A stretch of DNA of 64,000 bases from Roseovarius pacificus (lineage in GTDB: Bacteria > Pseudomonadota > Alphaproteobacteria > Rhodobacterales > Rhodobacteraceae): contig NZ_FRBR01000010.1 in the NCBI RefSeq assembly GCF_900142665.1, positions 1 through 64,000 on the forward strand. Direction: 5' to 3'. This document shows positions 19,540 to 27,655 of this stretch, in pieces. Positions within the stretch are counted from its first letter, which is position 1; the number at the start of each line of letters is the position of its first letter. A model generated the notes under the pieces. The model was not told where the DNA came from. It was given only the letters and a program-made list of their open reading frames with translations, and did no database searches. The position numbers and the translations under genes are program-made.

Positions 19540-21026
19540 CCCACGTTGTCCCCGTCGGCGGGATCGGTCAGGTCGATCCAGATGGTTTTCAACTCGGTGA
19601 ACTGGTCATGCGCCTGCACACCGTTATCGCGCCCGCCGAAACCCGATTGCTTGTAGCCGCCGAACGGCGTGCTGATATCACCCTCGCCATAGCAGTTGAC
19701 CGTCACGGTGCCCGCCCGGATATCGCGCGCCGCCCGGATGGCGCGGCGGGTATTGGCGGTGAACACACTCGCGGTCAGACCGTATTCCGTGTCGTTGGCC
19801 AGTTCGATCGCCTCTTCCGCACTGGCCACCTCGATCACGCACAGAACGGGGCCAAAGATTTCCTCCCGCGCGCGAGGATCGTCCTTCTTCACCTCGTAAA
19901 CCGTCGGCGGCACGAATGCGCCCTCGGCCTTGCCACCGGCCAGCGCCTTGCCCTTCAGATACCCGGCCACCTTCCTGCAATGCTCGCTGTCCACCAGCGC
20001 GCCCAGATGGTTCTGCGGGTCCAGCGGATCACCGGTTTTCCAGTCCCGCAGGCGGGCCAGAATCCGCTCCATCAACGGCTCTTTCACGGCCTTGTGGACG
20101 ATCAGCCGACTGTTCGCGCTGCAATTCTCGCCCATGTTCCAGAACGCGGCATTCACCACATGCCCGGCCACATGATCGAGGTTCTCGGCATCCTCGAACA
20201 CCACCGCCGGGTTCTTGCCGCCGCATTCCAGCGTGACCTTTTTCAGGTTGCTGTCCGCCGAATAGCGCAGGAAGCGTTTGCCGGTCTCGGTCGAGCCGGT
20301 AAAGCTGACCATATCCACCCCCGGATGCAGGCCCAAAGGCGCGCCCACGCCCGGCCCATCGCCGGGCAGCACCTGCAACACGCCGCGCGGCACACCGGCC
20401 ATATGCGCGATCTCGGCCAGACGCAGGGCGGTCAGGCTGGTCTGCTCCGCAGGCTTCACGATCACCGAATTGCCCGCCGCCAGCGCCGGGGCGATCTTCC
20501 ACGCCATCATCAGCAGCGGAAAGTTCCACGGCAGCACGGCGGCGACAACGCCCAGCGGTTCGCGCACGATCATGCTGATCGCATCGTCCCCCGACGGCCC
20601 GACCTGATCGTAGATCTTGTCGATCAGCTCGGCATGCCACTTGATCGTGTGGATCACCTCGGGAATGTCCACCGTTTCGCAATCGCGGATCGGCTTGCCG
20701 CTGTCCAGACTCTCCATCACCGCCAGCTCATGACGGCGCCGCGTGATCAGCTTGCAGAACCGGATCAGCACATCCTTGCGCTCCGACGGGTGCAGCCTTG
20801 ACCATGTCCCGCGTTCGAACGCCTCACGCGCCTTGTCCACGGCGAAATCCACATCCGAGTGGTTGGCGGTGCTGACCCGCGTCAGAACCGCGCCAGTGGC
20901 GGGGTTGACGGTGTCCATGTCCGGCCCGTTGCCACGGCGAAACTTGCCATCCACATAGGGCGCGGCGGGCAGGTCCAGATCGGCGGCGATGGCCCGGTAT
21001 TCCTCGACAGTCAGCAACTCGCTCAT
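19536..21026 (-). CDS. Aldehyde dehydrogenase (PuuC-like)
   Basis: An NAD-dependent aldehyde dehydrogenase of 496 residues. The catalytic cysteine lies in NMGENCSANS and the general-base glutamate in TLECGGKNP. The Rossmann motif GSTETGKRF and the C-terminal FGGYKQSGFGGRDNG are also intact. I chose the ATG at 21026; the open frame extends upstream only inside the preceding gene. It probably oxidises the aldehyde released by the amine oxidase of the same operon to a carboxylic acid. Overlaps the DapA-like gene by four bases. Confidence 0.9.
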   Translation of the reverse strand: MSELLTVEEYRAIAADLDLPAAPYVDGKFRRGNGPDMDTVNPATGAVLTRVSTANHSDVDFAVDKAREAFERGTWSRLHPSERKDVLIRFCKLITRRRHELAVMESLDSGKPIRDCETVDIPEVIHTIKWHAELIDKIYDQVGPSGDDAISMIVREPLGVVAAVLPWNFPLLMMAWKIAPALAAGNSVIVKPAEQTSLTALRLAEIAHMAGVPRGVLQVLPGDGPGVGAPLGLHPGVDMVSFTGSTETGKRFLRYSADSNLKKVTLECGGKNPAVVFEDAENLDHVAGHVVNAAFWNMGENCSANSRLIVHKAVKEPLMERILARLRDWKTGDPLDPQNHLGALVDSEHCRKVAGYLKGKALAGGKAEGAFVPPTVYEVKKDDPRAREEIFGPVLCVIEVASAEEAIELANDTEYGLTASVFTANTRRAIRAARDIRAGTVTVNCYGEGDISTPFGGYKQSGFGGRDNGVQAHDQFTELKTIWIDLTDPADGDNVG

Positions 21027-21931
21027 TTGCCCTCTCCCGTGATGGCCGCGATGGCGGTGTTCATGGTGCGCACGACCTCTTCCAGTTCGCGCTTGTCGTC
21101 CTTGTTCAGCGGATGCAGCGGCTTGCGCGGCGGCCCGGCGGGAATGCCGCGCATGGTCACCCCATGCTTGATGCACTGGATGAATTTCCCGCCCTGCTCC
21201 AGCACGCGCATCAGCGGCATCATCGCCGACATGATCGCACGCCCCCTGGTGAAATCGCCCTCGACGACACAGGCCCGATACAGCGCCACATGCGCCTCGG
21301 GGGCAAAGTTCGACCCGGCACAGACCCAGCCGCGCGCCCCCCAGGCGAAGAATTCCAGCGCCTGATCGTCCATGCCGCACAGCAGCCCCAGATGCGGGTA
21401 ATCGCGCGCGATCATGTGCAGGCGGTTGATGTCGCCGTTGCTTTCCTTGATGCCGCAGAAATTCGGCGAGCGCCCCAGCCGGTCGAGGCAGTCCTCATCC
21501 ATGTTCACACCCATCCGGCCCGGATAGTTATACAGCATCACCGGCAGGTTCGCCGCCCGGTCCACCGCCAGCGCATGCAGGGCGATCTCGCGCCCCGTCG
21601 GCACCGAATAGGGCGGCGTCGCCACCAGGATCGCGTCCGCCCCCAGCTCTCTGGCGGCTTTGGCGTATTCGATGCTGTCCTCGGTGCGCAACGCCCCGGT
21701 GCCCACCACCAGGGGCACGCGCCCCCCGATCAGCCCATGCACCTCGCGCATCAACGCCATGCGCTCGTCCATCGTCTGGGCATAATATTCCCCGGTGGTC
21801 CCGGCCACGACGATCCCGTTCACCCCTCCGTCGATCAGCACCTCCACCGTGTCCGCCAACGCCTCGTAGTTGGTGGAAAAATCATCGTGCATCGGGGTGA
21901 CGATGGGGGTCCATATCCCTTCAAAGCGCAT
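21023..21931 (-). CDS. DapA-family lyase or deaminase
   Basis: A 302-residue member of the dihydrodipicolinate-synthase / N-acetylneuraminate-lyase family, TIM barrels that use a Schiff-base lysine. GTTGEYY, the tyrosine in NYPGRMGV and the lysine in GIKESNGD are all present. It is unlikely to be the biosynthetic DapA: it sits in a catabolic operon with an aldehyde dehydrogenase and a GntR regulator. Pyrroline-4-hydroxy-2-carboxylate deaminase and 2-keto-3-deoxy-acid lyases are known family functions and fit best. Its start overlaps gntR by 11 bases. Confidence 0.82.
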   Translation of the reverse strand: MRFEGIWTPIVTPMHDDFSTNYEALADTVEVLIDGGVNGIVVAGTTGEYYAQTMDERMALMREVHGLIGGRVPLVVGTGALRTEDSIEYAKAARELGADAILVATPPYSVPTGREIALHALAVDRAANLPVMLYNYPGRMGVNMDEDCLDRLGRSPNFCGIKESNGDINRLHMIARDYPHLGLLCGMDDQALEFFAWGARGWVCAGSNFAPEAHVALYRACVVEGDFTRGRAIMSAMMPLMRVLEQGGKFIQCIKHGVTMRGIPAGPPRKPLHPLNKDDKRELEEVVRTMNTAIAAITGEGK

Positions 21932-22625
21932 GTCTGTGGTCCTTCATCGAAATCACGTCCAGCGGCAGCGGATCGGGCGTCACGAACCGTTCCAGCCGGT
22001 CGCGCGACAGCGCCCAGTGATCCAGCGTGATCTCCGCCGCCAGTGCCGGCTCTTGCTTCTTGATCGCGACGATCAACTGATCGTGCTGATCGCAGGCCTT
22101 GCTCACCCGCAGTTTTTCATCGGCCGAGGCCGGGCGGTAAAAGGTCTGGCTCAGCCGCGTGTGGTCGATCAGCATCCGCTTGAGACTGGGCAGCAGATAA
22201 GGGTTATGCGCCATCTCGCCGATTTGCAGATGAAACCGATGGTTCAGCAAGGATGCCTCGTGCGGGTTGCGCGCCTGCGTGGCGTGGCGAAACCCGTCCT
22301 GTATCTCCTGCAACACATTCAGCTCGTCGCTGCGCCGGTTCTCTGCCGCCAGGCGCGAGATATTGGCATAGACCACCGGCGCGGTCTGGAAAAAGGTGCG
22401 CATCACCTGAAGGTCCATGGATTCCACCTTGGCCCCGCGGTTCTGCTCCAGCCGCAGATAGCCCTCCCCGTGCAGGCGCTGGAACACCTCGCGCATCGGC
22501 GTGCGCGAAATCCCGTAGGCCTCGCACAATGCCGCTTCGTCCAGATCGCTGCCGGGCGCGATATCCTGCGTCAGGATTCGCATCCGCAAATCTTCGAGAC
22601 AGTGGGATTTCTTGTCCTTGGCCAT
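21921..22625 (-). CDS. GntR-family regulator with FCD ligand domain
   Basis: A 234-residue transcription factor: winged helix (residues ~1-75, with AYGISRTPMREVFQRL as recognition helix) and an FCD/FadR-type helical ligand domain with metal-ligand histidines in NHRFHLQIGEMAHN and LDHW. I chose the ATG at 22625 because GGAGG lies five bases before it. It heads the six-gene operon and a TGTATACA palindrome lies just upstream, so it probably represses itself and the operon until the substrate or a product binds. Confidence 0.88.
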   Translation of the reverse strand: MAKDKKSHCLEDLRMRILTQDIAPGSDLDEAALCEAYGISRTPMREVFQRLHGEGYLRLEQNRGAKVESMDLQVMRTFFQTAPVVYANISRLAAENRRSDELNVLQEIQDGFRHATQARNPHEASLLNHRFHLQIGEMAHNPYLLPSLKRMLIDHTRLSQTFYRPASADEKLRVSKACDQHDQLIVAIKKQEPALAAEITLDHWALSRDRLERFVTPDPLPLDVISMKDHRHAL

Positions 22626-22639
22626 GATGCCTCCTTGCT

Positions 22640-22670
22640 GCATACTTTGTGTATACATTTTGTATTTATG
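22640..22670. promoter_or_regulatory. Predicted GntR operator
   Basis: The perfect palindrome TGTATACA (22650-22657), within ACTTTGTGTATACATTTTGT, lies 25 bases upstream of the gntR start. Short TGTNNACA-type palindromes are typical of FadR/VanR-subfamily operators. No other comparable site was seen in the operon. Confidence 0.55.
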
Positions 22671-22692
22671 TCCAGATATTTCTGCCACGCAT

Positions 22693-22730
22693 AAAAAAAC
22701 CCCGCCGGGCCAAGGGACGGCCGGGCGGGG
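22693..22730 (-). terminator. Rho-independent terminator of the ectoine operon
   Basis: A GC-rich hairpin at 22700-22730 (CCCCGCC arm against GGGCGGGG) is followed on the minus strand by seven T (22699-22693). It lies 38 bases past the aspartate kinase stop and close to the start of the gntR operon. Confidence 0.85.
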
Positions 22731-22768
22731 TAAATCGCTGATTGTGATCAGGTTTTATCGGTTACGGG

Positions 22769-24208
22769 TCATGCAGCCTTCTTGCCGGGCTTAAAATCCG
22801 CAACCTGGGCGGCAGGCATCAGCGCGCCGTGCAAGGCGCTGATCGAAGCCGCCAGCGATTCGCGTGAAACAACGAACTGCACATCGACCGAACGCGTCGT
22901 CTGATGTGCGGCCAACACCTCGACATCCGCCGCGCCCAGCGCCTTCAGGCCCTCGCCCAGCACGTTCAGCCCGGTCAGGTCGCGCCCGATCACCGCCGCG
23001 ATCGCCAGCGGTTGCAGGGTCAGTTCGGCACTGGGATAGACCTTGTTCAGATCGGCCTCGACCTTGCGCAGCGCGCGCAGGGGGGCATCCACGTAATGCG
23101 TGATCGTGTTGGCGTTCGAAGTCTTGGATACGATCCGGATTCCATGCCGTGTCAGCACCTCGAGAATCCGGGCATCATAGCCTTTGACCCCCACCATGTC
23201 CTGTTCGAACAACTCCAGCGCATGCACCTTCAGGCCGGTCACGATCTCGGCGCCCGGCGTTTCGGCGGGCTGATCGTCGATCAGCGTGCCGGGATCGTGC
23301 GGCTCGAACGCGTTGGTCACACGCAAGGGCACATCGGCCTGGCGCAGCGTCTTGGCCGCCTTGGGGTGGATCGCCTCCATCCCCATGTTCGACAACTGGT
23401 CGGCCACGTCGTAATTCGTGTGCCCCAGCTTGCGCACCTCGCCCTCCACAAGGTTCGGGTCGGCGGACGACAGATGGAATTCCTTGTGAATGATCGCCTC
23501 GCGCGCACCGGTCAGCGCCGCGATCCGGCTGAACGTCACTTCGGAATAGCCCCGGTCGTATTCGGCCATCAGACCTTCGGCGCATTGCGCATAGCCGGTC
23601 ACGATCGGCAGTTCCGCCGTCACGTCCACATCGGCCAGCGCATCCTCGATGCGCTCGTCCAGCGTCATCTCGCGCTCGTCGCGCCAGCCCGACAGATCGA
23701 CGCACCGGGCATTGATGCCCGCACGACGCAGCGCCAGCGTGGCCACATGCGCCGAATGCGCCTCACCCAGCCCCGACAGCAATTCGCGCGTCAGCATCAT
23801 ATGCTGGCTCAGGCGGAAATGGCCGTAGGAGCACAACCGCTGCAAGTCGATCAGGCAGTTGCGCACCCCCTCGACCCGGTCACGCACGAAATCGTCCGCA
23901 TCACTCAGATCGGCAGGGGTGTCCAACACCGCCTGATGCGCGGCGCGCATGCCATCGGACACCTTCGACAGCGCGTCCATCCAGCCGTGATCGTCCTCGT
24001 CATTGGCGAACCGGGCATAGACCCCGGCCTCGCCGCTTTTCTTGTGCTCCAGCAGCAGATTGGTGATACCGCCAAACGCCGACACGACGAAAACACGGTT
24101 ATATGTCCCGGCCTCGGCATCGCGTTTGAACAGGTTGTCCACCAACTCGTCCAATCGCGACATCGAGGTGCCACCGATCTTTTCAACGGTATGATTTTCA
24201 AAAGTCAT
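22769..24208 (-). CDS. ask_ect: Aspartate kinase, ectoine-specific
   Basis: Phosphorylates aspartate to feed aspartyl-phosphate into ectoine synthesis; ectoine-linked isozymes are typically less sensitive to feedback than the housekeeping enzyme. The 479-residue protein opens with KIGGTSMSRLDEL in the kinase domain and ends with tandem ACT-like domains. It is the last gene of the ect operon, as in many marine alphaproteobacteria, and 42 bases after ectC. Having its own kinase suggests the cell commits large aspartate flux under salt stress. Confidence 0.94.
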   Translation of the reverse strand: MTFENHTVEKIGGTSMSRLDELVDNLFKRDAEAGTYNRVFVVSAFGGITNLLLEHKKSGEAGVYARFANDEDDHGWMDALSKVSDGMRAAHQAVLDTPADLSDADDFVRDRVEGVRNCLIDLQRLCSYGHFRLSQHMMLTRELLSGLGEAHSAHVATLALRRAGINARCVDLSGWRDEREMTLDERIEDALADVDVTAELPIVTGYAQCAEGLMAEYDRGYSEVTFSRIAALTGAREAIIHKEFHLSSADPNLVEGEVRKLGHTNYDVADQLSNMGMEAIHPKAAKTLRQADVPLRVTNAFEPHDPGTLIDDQPAETPGAEIVTGLKVHALELFEQDMVGVKGYDARILEVLTRHGIRIVSKTSNANTITHYVDAPLRALRKVEADLNKVYPSAELTLQPLAIAAVIGRDLTGLNVLGEGLKALGAADVEVLAAHQTTRSVDVQFVVSRESLAASISALHGALMPAAQVADFKPGKKAA

Positions 24209-24250
24209 CTCAGTCCGATCCGGGGCTTGCCCCCGGAAAGCCTCTGGTTT

Positions 24251-24643
24251 TCAGGACACCTCTTCCGGCGCGGCGTAAGATCCGTCTTCACGGTGCACTT
24301 CGCGGCCGGTTACGGGCGGGTTGAACACACAGGCCATCACCAGTTCTTCTTCGGCGCGCAGGGTGTGGCGGTCATGCTCGTTCAGGGCATACATGGTGCC
24401 CGGCTTGATCTGATGGGTTTCGCCCGTCTTCAGATCGGTGATCGAGCCCTTGCCCTGCACACAGTACACGCTTTCGAAATGGTTCTTGTATTCGAACGTG
24501 TGCTCGCTCCCCGCTTCCAGGAAGGTGATGTGGAACGAAAACCCCATCCCGTCATCGGCCAGCAACATCCGCACGGATGTCCAGTTCGCGTCCGAAACCG
24601 AGTTCCCGGCCTTCACGACGTCATCGAAATCTCTCACGATCAT
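24251..24643 (-). CDS. ectC: L-ectoine synthase
   Basis: Closes the ring of N-gamma-acetyl-diaminobutyrate to give ectoine. A 130-residue cupin with the expected motifs: FESVYCVQGKG (catalytic/iron-ligand Glu), TMYALNEHD (Tyr) and DRHTLRA (His). Full length. It lies five bases after ectB, so expression is coupled. Confidence 0.97.
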   Translation of the reverse strand: MIVRDFDDVVKAGNSVSDANWTSVRMLLADDGMGFSFHITFLEAGSEHTFEYKNHFESVYCVQGKGSITDLKTGETHQIKPGTMYALNEHDRHTLRAEEELVMACVFNPPVTGREVHREDGSYAAPEEVS

Positions 24644-24648
24644 TGTTG

Positions 24649-25941
24649 TTACTCCGCAGCGATCTTTGTGTTCACGGTTGCATCGCGGGCCGCATCCAGC
24701 AGGATGTTCAGACCCTTGCGCAATGTTTCCTCGGAAATGGTCAGCGGCGCCAGCACCTTGACCACCTCGTCATGGGCGCCCGATGTTTCGATGATCAGGC
24801 CCTTGTCGAACGCACGGGCACAGATATCGCCCGCCAACTCGCCCGAGCCCACATCGACACCCTGCATCATGCCACGGCCTTTCAGCCGCGCCTCGGGCAG
24901 GACATCGGCAATCGCCTGCAACCCGGCGGTCAGCAGCGCCGATTTGTGCTGCACATCCTTCTGGAACGTATCGTCGGCCCAGAACTTCTCCAGCGCGACG
25001 CGCCCGGTCACGAACGCATGGGTGTTGCCGCGGAAGGTGCCGTTATGCTCTGCTGGCCCCCAGATATCATGCTCGGGCTTGATCAGCAGCGCCGCGAACG
25101 GCAGGCCGAAGCCCGACAGCGATTTCGCCTGCGTGATCATGTCCGGCTCGATCCCGGCCTCTTCGAACCCGAAATAGGTGCCGGTACGGCCACAGCCCGA
25201 CTGGATGTCATCGACGATCAGCAACGCGCCCAGCTTCTTCGCCAGACGGGCCACGCCCTGCATCCATTCGTTCGACGCGGCGTTCAGGCCGCCCTCGCCC
25301 TGCACGGGCTCGAAGATGAACGCGGCAGGCGCGTCGATCCCCGACGACGGGTTGTCGAGCAGCATCTCCATCTGCCCGAGCGTATCCACGCCGTCCCCGA
25401 ACGCACCTTCGAACGGCATATGCGTCACATCGGCCAGCGATCCGCCACCGGCGCCCGCGCGTTTCCCGGCATTCCCGGTCAGCGACAGTGAGCCCATGGT
25501 CATGCCGTGGAACCCGTTGGTGAACGACACGATATTGCGCCGTCCGGTGACCTTGCGGGCCAGCTTCATCGCCGCTTCCACGGCGTTGGTGCCGGTCGGC
25601 CCGGTCATCATGATCTTGTAGTCCATGCCCCGCGGCGCAAGGATGTTGTCCTCATAGGCCTTCAGGAACTTCGCCTTTTCGGCGGTGAACATATCCAGCC
25701 CGTGGGCAATCCCGTCCGAGGCGATGTGTTCGACCAGCGCCTCTTTCATGTCCGGGTCGTTATGCCCGTAGTTGAGCGAGGAACACCCCGCCAGAAAGTC
25801 GATATAGGTGCGGCCCTGGGTGTCGGTCATTTCCGCACCCTTTGCCTTGGCGAATACCGTATCGAAGCTGCGGCAATAGCTGCGCGCTTCCGATTCACGG
25901 CGTGAAAAGATGGTTGTTTCGGCTGACGTGTCAGTCGACAT
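24649..25941 (-). CDS. ectB: Diaminobutyrate-2-oxoglutarate transaminase
   Basis: Converts aspartate semialdehyde to 2,4-diaminobutyrate with glutamate as amino donor. A class III PLP aminotransferase of 430 residues. The PLP-binding lysine lies in ITQAKSLSGFGLP and the aspartate pair in LLIVDDIQSGCGRTG. N-terminal residues resemble those of EctB in other ectoine producers. It lies 42 bases after ectA. Confidence 0.97.
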   Translation of the reverse strand: MSTDTSAETTIFSRRESEARSYCRSFDTVFAKAKGAEMTDTQGRTYIDFLAGCSSLNYGHNDPDMKEALVEHIASDGIAHGLDMFTAEKAKFLKAYEDNILAPRGMDYKIMMTGPTGTNAVEAAMKLARKVTGRRNIVSFTNGFHGMTMGSLSLTGNAGKRAGAGGGSLADVTHMPFEGAFGDGVDTLGQMEMLLDNPSSGIDAPAAFIFEPVQGEGGLNAASNEWMQGVARLAKKLGALLIVDDIQSGCGRTGTYFGFEEAGIEPDMITQAKSLSGFGLPFAALLIKPEHDIWGPAEHNGTFRGNTHAFVTGRVALEKFWADDTFQKDVQHKSALLTAGLQAIADVLPEARLKGRGMMQGVDVGSGELAGDICARAFDKGLIIETSGAHDEVVKVLAPLTISEETLRKGLNILLDAARDATVNTKIAAE

Positions 25942-25983
25942 GATAAATCCTCTGAGTCTGTGAGATTGAAGGCCGGCGCGCGA

Positions 25984-26514
25984 TCAGGCGGCGCGCTTCA
26001 GCTCTTCGGCGAAACGTATCGTCACCATATGTTCGGTCGCGTGGCGACCGTCGAAGTGATGGTCGCGCTGGAAATAGGGCTGGCTGGTCAGCTTGCCGCT
26101 AACATTGGTCGAAAACCGCCCGAACAGCGCCCACGAGGCATCGTTGTCCAGCGTGATCGTGGTTTGCAGGCGGTTCACACCGTCGCAGTCCTCACGCTCG
26201 ACCAGATGCTCCAGCATACGGGTTCCAAGGCCCTGCCCCCGCGCCTTCTCCGACACGGCGACCTGCCAGACGAACAGCGTCTCCAGGTCATCGGGCATCC
26301 GATAAGCCGAGATCCACCCCACGGGCTCGCCATTCATCTCGGCCAGAACGCAGGTATCGCTGAAATGATCGCACTGGATCAGGTTGCAATACATCGAGTT
26401 CTCGTCGAGCGGATGACAGGAGGCGATCAGATCCCAGATCGCAGACCCATCCTCACGTCCGGGTTTACGGAACGTGATTTGCGGTTTCTGTTTCGATCCT
26501 TCGATTTTATGCAC
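25984..26514 (-). CDS. ectA: Diaminobutyrate acetyltransferase
   Basis: First dedicated pathway enzyme after ectB: transfers acetyl from acetyl-CoA to the gamma-amino group of diaminobutyrate. A 176-residue GNAT fold with CoA-binding motif EKARGQGLGTRMLEHL. It is the promoter-proximal gene of ectABC-ask. No ectD hydroxylase gene is present in the window, so conversion to hydroxyectoine would need a gene elsewhere. Confidence 0.96.
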   Translation of the reverse strand: MHKIEGSKQKPQITFRKPGREDGSAIWDLIASCHPLDENSMYCNLIQCDHFSDTCVLAEMNGEPVGWISAYRMPDDLETLFVWQVAVSEKARGQGLGTRMLEHLVEREDCDGVNRLQTTITLDNDASWALFGRFSTNVSGKLTSQPYFQRDHHFDGRHATEHMVTIRFAEELKRAA

Positions 26515-26660
26515 GGCTAACGGTCCCTTGTTGTTCGATGCACTAAATAAACCATTCAGGCATTCACTTTCAAGTATCTAAGCTATTTTTTGCGAAATAT
26601 GCGGCATTATGCGCAAATAAGGCTATTTTTACTTAGTCTTACTTTGTATATATTGTGTAA
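26515..26660. promoter_or_regulatory. Divergent ectA / ectR control region
   Basis: An AT-rich 146-base region between ectA (-) and ectR (+), strikingly less GC-rich than its neighbours. A dyad TTTGCG (26589-26594) / CGCAAA (26612-26617) and a pseudo-palindrome at 26643-26661 (TTTGTATA against TGTGTAAA) are candidate EctR sites. TATATT at 26649-26654 would serve as a -10 for ectR. Known EctR proteins bind a pseudo-palindrome at the ect promoter; here the placement is inferred. Confidence 0.5.
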
Positions 26661-27224
26661 ATGCTTAGTAACGACAATCAAAATACTTCGCGGATTGCCA
26701 ATTTCCGCAAACCGGGTACGATGTCGCATCCCGTGACGGAGAATGACGTGGATCGCACCGATATCAGTCTGATCGCCCTGCGCCGCATTCTGCGCGCAAC
26801 GGAAATGCACGCGCGCGACCTCGCGCATCAGGCGGGCCTGACCGCCGTGCAACTGCGCGTGCTTCAGATCGTGTCGGAAAAGGGCCACGCCACCCCCACC
26901 GAACTGTCCCAGCGCATGGGCGTGACGCAGGCCACCATTTCGGCCCTGATCAAGAAACTCGAAAGCAAGGGCCTGCTCACCCGCCGCCAGTCACAGGCCG
27001 ACCGCCGCCAGACCCGGCTGGAAATCACCCTTGACGGACGATCCAAGGTCAGCGCCGCGCCCGACGCCCTGCAACAGCGCTATGTCAAACAGTTCGAATC
27101 GCTCGAAGACTGGGAACAGGCGATGGTCGTCGCCGTTCTCGAACGCGTCGCCACCATGCTGGATGCCGAGGAAATCGACGCCTCCCCGGTGCTGGCCGTG
27201 GGCGATATCGACCGCTCCCACTGA
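26661..27224 (+). CDS. ectR: EctR, MarR-family regulator of ectoine synthesis
   Basis: A MarR-type winged-helix protein, divergent from ectA, the position held by EctR, which represses ect genes at low salinity. It is 187 residues from the first ATG. Its recognition helix lies in MGVTQATISALIKKLESKG and its wing in RRQSQADRRQTRLE. No Shine-Dalgarno precedes the ATG at 26661, but a -10-like TATATT ends seven bases upstream, so a leaderless mRNA is possible; an alternative ATG at 26721 would give 167 residues. The last 30 residues are acidic. Confidence 0.85.
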   Translation: MLSNDNQNTSRIANFRKPGTMSHPVTENDVDRTDISLIALRRILRATEMHARDLAHQAGLTAVQLRVLQIVSEKGHATPTELSQRMGVTQATISALIKKLESKGLLTRRQSQADRRQTRLEITLDGRSKVSAAPDALQQRYVKQFESLEDWEQAMVVAVLERVATMLDAEEIDASPVLAVGDIDRSH

Positions 27225-27251
27225 TCTCCTGCTGCCCGGCGCGGCAAATTC

Positions 27252-27310
27252 ATTTCGACAAATATCGAAATCACTTGCACGCGGCATTTCATTTCGATAC
27301 TTTTAGAAAC
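27252..27310. promoter_or_regulatory. Tandem ArsR-type operators overlapping the arsR start
   Basis: Two dyads share the same 7-6-7 geometry. Site 1 is ATTTCGA (27252-27258) / TCGAAAT (27265-27271), perfect. Site 2 is ATTTCGA (27291-27297) / TAGAAAC (27304-27310), 5 of 7. Their centres are 39 bases apart. Site 2 touches the arsR ATG and contains a -10-like GATACT. Confidence 0.65.
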
Positions 27311-27655
27311 ATGAAACAGACAGACATCACCGACGCCGATCTGGCCGTCACCGCCTCGGCCTTCGCCGCGCTCGGATCGGAACAGCGGCTCTCGGTCCTG
27401 CGCACCCTCGTGCGTGCCGGGCCGGACGGGCTCAGCATCGGCGAGCTGGGGCAGCGTACCGGCGTCACCGGCTCGACCCTGACCCATCACATGAAAATCC
27501 TCGCTCAGGCCGGACTCGTGCAACAAACCCGGCAGGGCCGCTCGATCATCTGCGCCGCCGTCGCCTACCCGGAACTCAGCGCACTGGCCGAGTTCCTGCT
27601 GCGCGAATGCTGCGCCGACGCCCCCACCCCCTGCACGAATCACGATCATGGCTGA
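27311..27655 (+). CDS. ArsR-family metal-responsive repressor
   Basis: A 114-residue ArsR/SmtB winged-helix protein with recognition helix TGVTGSTLTHHMKIL. The extreme C terminus carries candidate metal ligands: a vicinal CC, one more Cys, and HDH (RECCADAPTPCTNHDHG). I chose the ATG at 27311; it has no Shine-Dalgarno and a -10-like GATACT ends ten bases upstream, suggesting a leaderless message. It overlaps the permease gene by eight bases, so it probably controls that transporter. The metal (As, Cu or Zn) cannot be decided here. Confidence 0.85.
   Translation: MKQTDITDADLAVTASAFAALGSEQRLSVLRTLVRAGPDGLSIGELGQRTGVTGSTLTHHMKILAQAGLVQQTRQGRSIICAAVAYPELSALAEFLLRECCADAPTPCTNHDHG

Noticed and set aside
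21023-21931. Biosynthetic dihydrodipicolinate synthase (dapA)
   Set aside because: Operon context with GntR, aldehyde dehydrogenase and amine oxidase indicates catabolism.
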